Shown in pieces: positions 1 through 6,615 of a stretch of 64,000 bases of DNA (position 1 is the first letter of the stretch; each line of letters begins with the position of its first letter). The notes beneath the pieces were generated by a model. The model saw only the letters and a list, made by a program, of their open reading frames with translations, made no database searches and was not told the DNA's origin. The stretch spans positions 62,001 to 126,000 of the forward strand of contig NZ_JAFKJN010000008.1 in assembly GCF_017305915.1 (NCBI RefSeq). The letters run 5' to 3'. The translations under genes were made by a program, and so were the position numbers. The stretch comes from Reyranella sp. (GTDB taxonomy: Bacteria > Pseudomonadota > Alphaproteobacteria > Reyranellales > Reyranellaceae).

Positions 1-898
1 CTCCCAGGGCCTCGGCTTGAGGAAGGAAGTCCGCGACCTGGGCTTTGAGCACGGCATCGAATTCTACCTTGGCCGGGTTGGCCTTCGGTTGCGCGTCATA
101 GCGCGCCAGCGCGAGAAGCTGCTCGAGAAGCCGCCCGATGCGGAGCATGCCGCTTCGCAGCTCGTCGAACCTTGCCTGTTGGTTTCGCGGCAGCGCCGTG
201 CTGTCGATATTCTGAACCTGCAGGCTCAAAGCGGTAATCGGCGATCTCAACTCATGAGCGGCGTCGGCGATGAAGCGGCGCTGCTGCGTGAAGACCAGCT
301 CGAGGCGATCCAGCAGCCGGTTTATGGAGGCAACGAACGGCTCGAGCTCGCCCGGCAGATTGCCGTCGGGAAGGCGCTCGAGCCGTTCGATCTCCTGCGC
401 ATCGACCTTGGCCGAAAGCGCCGACAAAGGCCGGAACGTGAGGCGGATGACGATCGCCACCATGACCATCAGACAGGGGATGAGCGTACCCAGGGGAATG
501 AGGGTTCGAAGTGCCGCATCGCGCGCGGTCTCGTCGCGCAGGGCGGTGGACTGAGCCACGGCAATCCGGCGGCCATCCTTCTCCGATTGAACCAGGACGC
601 GCCACCTCGTGTCGTCGGCTGCGACGATGTGGAAGCCGTCACCCAGCGTGGAGGGAAAGACGCCGCTGCCCAGCTCCTCGATGACGACGCGATCCTCCTC
701 GTCGATCCGGCTGGCGTTGGCGGCGTTCGTGGTCTCGTCCTTCGGCAGGCGCAGCGCGGCGATTTGGACGAGGATGGCATCCTGAAGCTCGATCGCTTCG
801 TCAAACGCGGAGCGAAAGGCCACGATGCCGGCGCAGACGCCAAACGCGAGAATGAACAACGTCATGCCGATGAAGAGACGGGCGCGCAGCGTCTTCAT
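1..898 (-). CDS. Sensor histidine kinase, 3' part beyond window
   Basis: Inner-membrane sensor kinase that would phosphorylate the response regulator encoded just upstream. The visible 299 residues show a first membrane segment near residues 8-28, a periplasmic region, a second membrane segment near 130-152, a HAMP-like linker and an H-box with the sequence RRFIADAAHELRSPITAL, whose phospho-acceptor is His215. The N, D and G boxes of the ATPase domain lie beyond position 1. The ATG at 898 overlaps the regulator's stop as ATGA, so the two genes are translationally coupled. The layout resembles QseC/PmrB-type kinases. The signal is unknown; the neighbouring metal-efflux genes make metal or envelope stress plausible, which is inference only. 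Confidence 0.93.
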   Translation of the reverse strand, partial: MKTLRARLFIGMTLFILAFGVCAGIVAFRSAFDEAIELQDAILVQIAALRLPKDETTNAANASRIDEEDRVVIEELGSGVFPSTLGDGFHIVAADDTRWRVLVQSEKDGRRIAVAQSTALRDETARDAALRTLIPLGTLIPCLMVMVAIVIRLTFRPLSALSAKVDAQEIERLERLPDGNLPGELEPFVASINRLLDRLELVFTQQRRFIADAAHELRSPITALSLQVQNIDSTALPRNQQARFDELRSGMLRIGRLLEQLLALARYDAQPKANPAKVEFDAVLKAQVADFLPQAEALG

Positions 899-1557
899 CG
901 GCCGTCACGTGCGACCATCCAGCCGACGCCCCGGACATTGCGAATGACCTCGGCGCCGAGCTTCCGGCGCACCGCATGGATCAGGAATTCGACGACATTG
1001 CTCTCGACTTCCTCGTTCCAGCCGTAGATGTGCCGCTCGAGATCGCTGCGCGTGAGGATTGTGCCCGGCCGCGTCAATAGCGCGCGGAGCAGCGCGAATT
1101 CCCGGGCGGTGAGCGCACACGCGGCGGTTTCGGTGCGGGCTTCGCGCGTTTCGGGATCCAGGCTGACGACACCGTTGCTCAGGACCGACTGCCCGCCGCC
1201 GCCCTGGCGGCGGAGGACGGCGCGCATGCGCGCCAAGAGCTCGCGAACCTCGAACGGTTTGACGAGATAGTCGTCGGCGCCAAGATCGAGGCCAGTTACG
1301 CGGTCGTCGACCTCATCGCGTGCCGTGACGATGATGACGGGAACCTTCTCGCGGGGGCGGAGGTTCCGCAGCACCTCCAGGCCTTCAGGCTGTGGCAGGC
1401 CAAGATCCAGCAGAATGAGATCGTAAGTCTCGGCGGCTGTGCTTTCGATCGCCGTTGCGCCATCGGTGACCCAATCGACGGCGTAGGCAGCGTCCTTCAG
1501 CGCGTTCACGATCCCCTGGCCGATCATACGGTCGTCTTCGACGAGAAGGATTCGCAT
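895..1557 (-). CDS. OmpR/PmrA-family response regulator
   Basis: A 220-residue DNA-binding response regulator. The receiver domain spans about residues 1-115, with acidic pocket E7/D8/D9, phospho-acceptor Asp51, Thr78 and Lys100. The winged-helix domain spans about 125-218, with the usual ending VRRKLG...IRNVRGVGW. Length and layout match the QseB/PmrA group. It is first in a two-gene operon with the kinase. The upstream intergenic region carries two pairs of CTTAG repeats with 11-bp period, the geometry this family recognises, so it probably regulates itself and the divergent membrane-protein genes; that regulatory link is inferred. Confidence 0.95.
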   Translation of the reverse strand: MRILLVEDDRMIGQGIVNALKDAAYAVDWVTDGATAIESTAAETYDLILLDLGLPQPEGLEVLRNLRPREKVPVIIVTARDEVDDRVTGLDLGADDYLVKPFEVRELLARMRAVLRRQGGGGQSVLSNGVVSLDPETREARTETAACALTAREFALLRALLTRPGTILTRSDLERHIYGWNEEVESNVVEFLIHAVRRKLGAEVIRNVRGVGWMVARDGR

Positions 1558-1810
1558 GGTCTAGTGCCCAGTCCCGGCTCGGGGAGAACCGACGACGCGG
1601 TGCGCCTCCGCTTGAAGGTTGGACCCAGTCCCTATCATCCTTGCGCTCGTCATTCCTTTCGTCGCCACGCTGCTTGGCATTGCGGACGCCGAGGACCGCT
1701 CCATCGTTGGCGTCGATCTTCGGCAAGCGCCCTGCCGCTTGCCACTTCAATGTCATACACCCACTTGCCATCCTTTTGCTGCTCATACTCGGCGCCCATA
1801 GGACCTGAAG

Positions 1811-1826
1811 CTTAGGAATTCCTTAG
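1811..1826 (+). promoter_or_regulatory. Candidate response-regulator box 1
   Basis: The sequence CTTAGGAATTCCTTAG holds two CTTAG half-sites whose starts are exactly 11 bp apart, one helical turn. OmpR/PmrA-family regulators bind tandem half-sites with this period; the known PmrA box is CTTAAT-N5-CTTAAT. The site lies between a PmrA-type regulator and its divergent neighbour. Binding is inferred. Confidence 0.6.
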
Positions 1827-1877
1827 CCTCCAGGAACCGAACCGCTCCATGTGTGAGCGTGGCGACGGCCAAGGCCG

Positions 1878-1893
1878 CTAAGAGCCCGCTAAG
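1878..1893 (-). promoter_or_regulatory. Candidate response-regulator box 2, opposite orientation
   Basis: CTAAG occurs at 1878-1882 and 1889-1893, again 11 bp apart. Read on the minus strand this is CTTAG-N6-CTTAG, the same motif and spacing as box 1 in the opposite orientation, 49 bp upstream of the membrane-protein start codon. Two boxes in opposite directions fit control of both divergent units. Inferred. Confidence 0.58.
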
Positions 1894-1941
1894 TCATCGC
1901 GCCTAGCTGTCGCCGAGCGTCGAAACCTGGCGGAGATACCG

Positions 1942-2712
1942 ATGGTCACATCCGGGCAACAGAAACGGGCGTGGTTCAATAAGGTGCCGGACGTCACGAT
2001 CGTCTTCTGGATCATCAAGATCCTGTCGACCACGGTCGGCGAGACGGGCGCCGACTACCTGGCCGTGCATGTCGGCCTCGGTACCGCGGTCACGACGCTG
2101 CTGATGCTGCTCCTCCTGGTTGGCGCTCTTGCCCTGCAGCTTCGCGAAAACCATCTGGTCGAGTGGAAATACTGGCTGACCGTCGTGCTGGTGAGCATCG
2201 TCGGCACCCAGCTGACCGATGCTCTCACGGATGGGCTCGGCGTAAGCCTCTACCGGAGTACCTTGGCCTTCGCGATCGCCCTCGGCATCACCTTTGCCAT
2301 TTGGTACGCACGCGAGAAGACGCTTTCGATCCGCTCGATCGTCACCCTGCGGCGTGAAGGCTTCTACTGGACCTCCATTCTGTTCACTTTTGCGCTCGGG
2401 ACTGCGGCTGGCGATCTCGCAACGGAAGCGCTCGGTCTCGGCTTCACCCTTGGGGCGATCGTGTTCGGCATCCTGATCGGTTGCTGCGCCCTGGCGTACT
2501 GGCTCGGAGCCGATTCAGTTCTGACCTTCTGGCTGGCCTATATTCTGACGCGCCCCTTGGGAGCATCGCTTGGCGATCTGCTGTCCCAGGCGCGCGAGTA
2601 CGGCGGTGCGGGGCTGGGAACCGTCTACACGAGCCTCGGCTTCCTGACCGTGATCGTTGCTCTTGTCGCCTACTGCACCGTGCGGGCGCCCACGAGGAGT
2701 CCTGCAGTCTGA
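1942..2712 (+). CDS. COG4705-type four-repeat membrane protein, copy 1
   Basis: A 256-residue integral membrane protein of the uncharacterised COG4705 type, recognised by the N-terminal VPDVTIVFWIIKILSTTVGE. The sequence contains four diverged copies of one unit, an aromatic-Trp start followed by a conserved Gly and Asp, near residues 15-40, 76-98, 137-160 and 193-215. This suggests a protein built by two rounds of duplication with four equivalent acidic positions in the membrane. Biochemical function is not known to me. It lies divergent from the two-component operon and shares its putative operators. A paralogue follows at 3208. A possible ribosome-binding site is GGAGA at 1932-1936. Confidence 0.85.
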   Translation: MVTSGQQKRAWFNKVPDVTIVFWIIKILSTTVGETGADYLAVHVGLGTAVTTLLMLLLLVGALALQLRENHLVEWKYWLTVVLVSIVGTQLTDALTDGLGVSLYRSTLAFAIALGITFAIWYAREKTLSIRSIVTLRREGFYWTSILFTFALGTAAGDLATEALGLGFTLGAIVFGILIGCCALAYWLGADSVLTFWLAYILTRPLGASLGDLLSQAREYGGAGLGTVYTSLGFLTVIVALVAYCTVRAPTRSPAV

Positions 2713-2745
2713 CCCGCCCCTCTCAACCTGATCAAGGAGTCCACA

Positions 2746-3147
2746 ATGCATCGATTCGCAAGGTTCGTCCTTCTGGCCGGCATCGCGGTCGCGTTCGTTT
2801 CTGCAATGCCGCCCCTCGCATTGTCCCTCAGCGGCTTTTCTTTCGTAGCGCCGGCCAATGCCGCATCGAAGCTCGGTGATCTCTCGCGATTCCGGAAGAT
2901 CGTGGTCGATGTGCAATCGCTCGTCGAACAGGGCGACCTGGCCGCCGCAAAGGCCCGCATCAAGAGTCTCGAGACCGCGTGGGACGATGCCGAGGCCTCC
3001 CTCAAGCCGCGCGACGCCCCGGAATGGCATCGGGTCGATAAGGCGATCGACAAGGCGCTCGCTGCGCTTCGCGCCTCAGCCCCTGACGACGGCGCCTGCA
3101 AGGCGGCGCTCAAGGACCTGCTGAAGACCATCGACGCGGCGAGCTAG
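2746..3147 (+). CDS. Small periplasmic helical protein
   Basis: A 133-residue exported protein. Residues 1-40 form a long signal peptide ending ANAASK, and the mature part is charged and mostly helical. It holds a motif around residues 70-105 ([20 protein letters not shown], then [16 protein letters not shown]) found in conserved hypothetical proteins beside COG4705 genes and histidine kinases. It starts 33 bp after copy 1 with AAGGAG 8 nt upstream, so it is almost certainly cotranscribed. It sits between the two paralogous membrane proteins and could be a periplasmic partner of them or of the sensor kinase; that role is a guess. Confidence 0.8.
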   Translation: MHRFARFVLLAGIAVAFVSAMPPLALSLSGFSFVAPANAASKLGDLSRFRKIVVDVQSLVEQGDLAAAKARIKSLETAWDDAEASLKPRDAPEWHRVDKAIDKALAALRASAPDDGACKAALKDLLKTIDAAS

Positions 3148-3207
3148 CCCGGCATCCGGAGGTGCCGGTGATGGCTTTCCGTTCCTCTCTCGAACCTGAA
3201 GCGAAAC

Positions 3208-4035
3208 ATGACGCACAATCATGAAGGTAATCTCCCCCCATCGGCAGAAGAGGTAATCAGCAAGGTGCCGGCGGTTACGCTCGGCTTCTGGATCGTCAAG
3301 GTGCTTGCAACGACGCTCGGCGAGACGGGCGGCGACGCCGTCACGATGACCACGCTGCATGCCGACACCAACGCCCACAACGGCGGTTATCTCATCGGCA
3401 CCGGGGTATTTTTGGTCATCTTCCTTGGCGCCGCGGTCGCGCAGATCGCGGCAAAGAAGTTCAATCCATGGATCTACTGGTGCGCGATCGTGGCGTCGAC
3501 CACGGTCGGCACGGCGATGGCGGACTTCTTCGATCGCTCGCTCGGCATCGGCTATACGGGCGGCGCGTCGATCCTGCTGGCCTGCGTGCTGGGCTCTCTT
3601 GCGCTGTGGTACCTCACCCTCGGGACGGTAAACGTGCAGACGGTCGCAACGCCGAAGGTGGAGATCTTCTACTGGGTCACGATTACCTTCTCGCAGACGC
3701 TGGGCACGGCCTTGGGCGACTGGATTGCTGGCGACACCGGCCTCGGGTATCGCGGCGGCGCAGTCGTCTTCGGGGCTGCGCTGGCGGTCCTGGCCGCGCT
3801 CTACTACTGGACGGACATCTCGCGCGTCTCCCTGTTCTGGGCGGCGTTCATTCTGACGCGACCGCTCGGCGCAACCGTTGGCGATCTCCTCGACAAGCCG
3901 GCTGCACAAGGGGGCTTCGCCGTTAGCCGGCCGATGGCGTCGACCATCATCCTGGTTACAATCGTCGCGCTGGTAGCCGTCCTCCCACAGCGAGCGGGTC
4001 GTCATCTCATGGCGCGCCAATCGCAGCTGGACTAG
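3208..4035 (+). CDS. COG4705-type four-repeat membrane protein, copy 2
   Basis: A 275-residue paralogue of the protein at 1942, starting with VPAVTLGFWIVKVLATTLGE. The same four units are visible: FWIVKVLATTLGETGGD, YWCAIVASTTVGTAMAD, YWVTITFSQTLGTALGD and FWAAFILTRPLGATVGD. All four keep the Trp, Gly and Asp. It is the third gene of the run 1942-4035. Its stop codon overlaps the convergent merR stop by 3 nt within the shared CTAG, so transcription from the two sides collides here. Function is unknown; a transport or channel role is inferred from topology only. Confidence 0.85.
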   Translation: MTHNHEGNLPPSAEEVISKVPAVTLGFWIVKVLATTLGETGGDAVTMTTLHADTNAHNGGYLIGTGVFLVIFLGAAVAQIAAKKFNPWIYWCAIVASTTVGTAMADFFDRSLGIGYTGGASILLACVLGSLALWYLTLGTVNVQTVATPKVEIFYWVTITFSQTLGTALGDWIAGDTGLGYRGGAVVFGAALAVLAALYYWTDISRVSLFWAAFILTRPLGATVGDLLDKPAAQGGFAVSRPMASTIILVTIVALVAVLPQRAGRHLMARQSQLD

Positions 4036-4427
4036 CTCAATCGTGAGACCGCCTGGATGACGCGGCAGTCCGCGACCCGCTCGTTCTTGCAGCGGTGCGC
4101 CATGCGCCGAAGCTCGTTGCGCAGCGCTGTGAGACGCCTCAGGCGGCTTTCCACGGCGGCAAGCTGAGCCGACGCCAGATCATCGGCCTCCTTGCAGGGC
4201 ATCTCCGGCGATTCCTGCAGCGCCAGCAACGTCCGCGCCGCCTTGAGGTCGAAGCCGAGTTCGCGCGCATGCCGAATGAAAGCCACTCGTCCGGCGTCCG
4301 CTTCGCAATAGGTCCGACGGCCGTTGGCTGCCCGATCCGCTTTCGGCAACACGCCGACCCGCTCGTAGTAACGAATGGTCTCGATGTGAACGCCGGTCCG
4401 TCTCGAAAGTGTCCCGATCGACATCAT
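4032..4427 (-). CDS. MerR-family metal-responsive regulator
   Basis: A 131-residue MerR-type activator. The winged helix at residues 3-70 has the classic RRTGVHIETIRYYERVGVLP. A dimerisation helix follows, then a C-terminal metal loop. Cys78, Cys113 and Cys121 occupy the positions of the three metal-binding cysteines of MerR/CadR/PbrR proteins, so a soft or borderline divalent metal (Cd, Pb, Hg or Zn) is the probable inducer. It is transcribed away from the HMA-CDF gene and shares with it a 21-bp perfect palindrome in a 19-bp-spaced promoter. The exact metal cannot be read from sequence. Confidence 0.93.
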   Translation of the reverse strand: MMSIGTLSRRTGVHIETIRYYERVGVLPKADRAANGRRTYCEADAGRVAFIRHARELGFDLKAARTLLALQESPEMPCKEADDLASAQLAAVESRLRRLTALRNELRRMAHRCKNERVADCRVIQAVSRLS

Positions 4428-4442
4428 ATCCGTCGTCCCAGC

Positions 4443-4473
4443 TTGATCCTGTAGCGGCTACAGGATGCAGTTT
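4443..4473 (+). promoter_or_regulatory. MerR-type operator-promoter
   Basis: The -35 TTGATC (4443-4448) and -10-like CAGTTT (4468-4473) are 19 bp apart, the overlong spacer that MerR activators correct by twisting DNA. The spacer lies within a perfect palindrome at 4446-4466, with arms ATCCTGTAGC and GCTACAGGAT around one central G. It resembles CadR and PbrR operators. The promoter faces the HMA-CDF gene, 38 bp before its start, with the merR gene divergent. Confidence 0.92.
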
Positions 4474-4510
4474 TGCCGACATCGGCACAAGTACAAGAGA
4501 GGTTGCGGCC

Positions 4511-5380
4511 ATGTCCGGCGCGCTGGCCGAAGTGAGATACCGAGTGACGGGCATGGATTGCTCGGACTGCGCGAGCACGATCGAGCGCACGGCGAGAGAT
4601 GTGGCCGGCATTCGCGACGCCCGGGTCTCGCTCGCTGCACAGGAGATGACGCTGCGGCTGGCCGGCCCGAACGCCGGCCCGCTCGCCGAACTCGAACAGA
4701 AGATTGCCGGACTAGGCTACCGCCTTGCGCGACTGGACGCCGAAGGCGATCGCGAACAAGGCCCGCGCCTCTCGCATCTTTCGCGGGGTTACAGGCGGGC
4801 GCTCTGGATCGTCGTGCTGCTCAATGCCGGCTATGGGCTGATCGAATTCGTCGGCGGCTTCGTGGCTGCCTCGCAATCGCTGAAAGCCGATGCGCTCGAC
4901 TTCATCGGCGACGGCCTGATCTCCTTGCTGGGACTGGTCGCCATCCGCTGGGGGGCAAAGGCGCGGGCTGGCACGGCGTTGCTGCAGGGGGTCTTCCTTG
5001 CGGCGCTCGGCATCGGCGTCCTTCTGGCCACTGCCTATCGCGTGTTCGTACTTCGGCAGCCCGAGGCAGAACTGATGGGCATCTTCGGCGCCATCGGGCT
5101 CATCGTGAACCTCACGGCGGCCGCCGTCCTCGTGCCGCATCGCCACGGCGATGCAAACGTCCGCGCCATATGGCTGTTCAGTCGGAACGACGCCATCGCC
5201 AACGTTGCAGTGGTGGTCGCCGCGGCCCTGGTCGCCTGGACTCGAACGCCGTGGCCCGATCTCGGGGTCGCCATGGTGATTGCCGGCCTGTTCCTGCATT
5301 CCGCCTACGCGATCATCGTGGATGCGCGCCGAGAACTCGCGGCCGCTCGACGTTCCTTCCCACAAGATGAGGCCGGATAG
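4511..5380 (+). CDS. HMA-domain/cation diffusion facilitator fusion
   Basis: A 289-residue metal efflux protein of the inner membrane. Residues 5-75 are a heavy-metal-associated domain with the metal motif GMDCSDC (Cys17, Cys20). Residues about 95-280 are a six-helix CDF domain. The usual HxxxD of helix 2 is DxxxD (Asp130, Asp134) and that of helix 5 is DxxxN (Asp227, Asn231) within SRNDAIAN, a variant seen in one CDF subfamily. I chose ATG 4511, with AGAGAGG 8 nt upstream, because it lies just after the MerR-controlled promoter; an upstream in-frame ATG would put coding sequence through that promoter. Its promoter and neighbours imply metal-induced export. Confidence 0.9.
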   Translation: MSGALAEVRYRVTGMDCSDCASTIERTARDVAGIRDARVSLAAQEMTLRLAGPNAGPLAELEQKIAGLGYRLARLDAEGDREQGPRLSHLSRGYRRALWIVVLLNAGYGLIEFVGGFVAASQSLKADALDFIGDGLISLLGLVAIRWGAKARAGTALLQGVFLAALGIGVLLATAYRVFVLRQPEAELMGIFGAIGLIVNLTAAAVLVPHRHGDANVRAIWLFSRNDAIANVAVVVAAALVAWTRTPWPDLGVAMVIAGLFLHSAYAIIVDARRELAAARRSFPQDEAG

Positions 5381-5388
5381 GCAGGCAA

Positions 5389-6585
5389 ATGCCAAGTCGT
5401 CGACTTGTCAGCGCTGGTGCTCTCCTGCTCGCAGGCATCGCGGTAGGCGGGCTGCTCGAGCGGCCGGTTGCGCGTTTGCTCTCCGTGCTCGGTGCTGGCG
5501 ATACGAACAAGGAGGCTCCCCCAACTGAGGTGAAGGACAAGAAACTGGTTTCCGTCGATTCCGGTATCGCCAAGACGCTGGGCATCGAGATCGGCACGGC
5601 TGGGCCGGCCACGCTTGCGACCGAATTCACAGTCGTGGGATCGGTCGGTTTCGACGACACGAAGGTCGCCCGCATCGCCGTGCGCGTTTCCGGAACGGTC
5701 CGTCAGGTCGACAAGAGCATCGGCGACAAGGTCGCCGCGGGTGATGTTCTTGCTGTCATCCACAGCCGCGACATTGCCGATGCCAAAGCGATGTATCTGG
5801 CGGCCAAGGACAAACTGGCCTTGGCCGAGAAGACACTCCGTCGCCAGCAAGAACTCGTCCGCGGGGGTGGCGGAACGGAAAAGGATATCCTCCTGGCGCA
5901 ACGTGAACTCAACCAAGCCCAGATCGACTTGCGCAATGCCACTCAGGCGCTTCTTACGCTTGGTCTCAGCCGCGCCGATCTCGACAAGCTCGACGTGGAG
6001 CACGCGGACCTGGCGCGCTACGAAATCGTTTCGCCGTTTGCCGGCGAGGTCCTGGAAAAGCAGATCTTCACCGGCGAACTGCTGCCGGCCAATCGCGACG
6101 TCTTCGTCGTCGCCGACCTCGATGTGGTCTGGGTCAACCTTCGGATCGGACCCGAGCTGCTGGCAGAGGCACAGGTCGGCAAGCCGGTCGAGATCGTGTC
6201 CAGCACCGGCCTGAAAGCCCAGGCGCCGATCACCTACCTGGCGCCGATGATTTCTGAAGGCACGCGATCGGTGCGCGCCCGGGTCGATCTCGTCAATCCC
6301 GAGCATCGCTGGCGGCCAGGCATGGTCGTCGATGCGCGCATTCCCGGGCCGAGCGCAGCCGTCGCCATCGCGGTGCCGAACGATGCAGTGCAGGTCGTTG
6401 GGGGCAAGCCGTCGGTCTTCGTCGCGGTCAAGTCGGGATTTCGCCTGCGTGAAGTGAAGGTCGGCAGGACGGATGGCAAGTCCACCGAGATCGTCAAGGG
6501 CCTGACCGCGGGCGAGAAGATCGCGACCGGCGAGACATTCGCCTTGAAGAGCCAACTGGAAAACACCGGCGACGACAATGACTGA
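5389..6585 (+). CDS. czcB: CzcB-type RND periplasmic adaptor
   Basis: A 398-residue membrane-fusion protein linking an inner-membrane RND pump to the outer membrane. Residues 7-30 form the N-terminal anchor. A split lipoyl/barrel-sandwich domain surrounds a helical hairpin (about residues 125-190, rich in Ala, Leu and Lys), followed by beta-barrel and membrane-proximal domains. Length and order match CzcB/CusB adaptors. There is no extra N-terminal His-rich metal domain. It starts 8 bp after the HMA-CDF gene and 30 bp before czcA, so the three form one operon downstream of the MerR-type promoter. Confidence 0.9.
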   Translation: MPSRRLVSAGALLLAGIAVGGLLERPVARLLSVLGAGDTNKEAPPTEVKDKKLVSVDSGIAKTLGIEIGTAGPATLATEFTVVGSVGFDDTKVARIAVRVSGTVRQVDKSIGDKVAAGDVLAVIHSRDIADAKAMYLAAKDKLALAEKTLRRQQELVRGGGGTEKDILLAQRELNQAQIDLRNATQALLTLGLSRADLDKLDVEHADLARYEIVSPFAGEVLEKQIFTGELLPANRDVFVVADLDVVWVNLRIGPELLAEAQVGKPVEIVSSTGLKAQAPITYLAPMISEGTRSVRARVDLVNPEHRWRPGMVVDARIPGPSAAVAIAVPNDAVQVVGGKPSVFVAVKSGFRLREVKVGRTDGKSTEIVKGLTAGEKIATGETFALKSQLENTGDDND

Positions 6586-6615
6586 GGCGCGCGCTGCGTG
6601 CGGCGGAGGCCGGCG

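Larger units (their letters stand above)
1558..1941. promoter_or_regulatory. Divergent intergenic region, regulator operon and membrane gene
   Basis: This 384-bp gap separates the divergent response regulator and the first COG4705-type membrane gene. I see no convincing gene: the short frames here lack a ribosome-binding site and family resemblance. It contains two direct-repeat pairs described separately (1811-1826 and 1878-1893), both lying closer to the membrane-protein gene. No clear -35/-10 pair stands out, as expected for promoters that depend on an activator. Confidence 0.6.

Noticed and set aside
1564..1815. Short frames in the divergent region after the response regulator
   Set aside because: No ribosome-binding site, no resemblance to proteins, and codon use unlike the neighbours.
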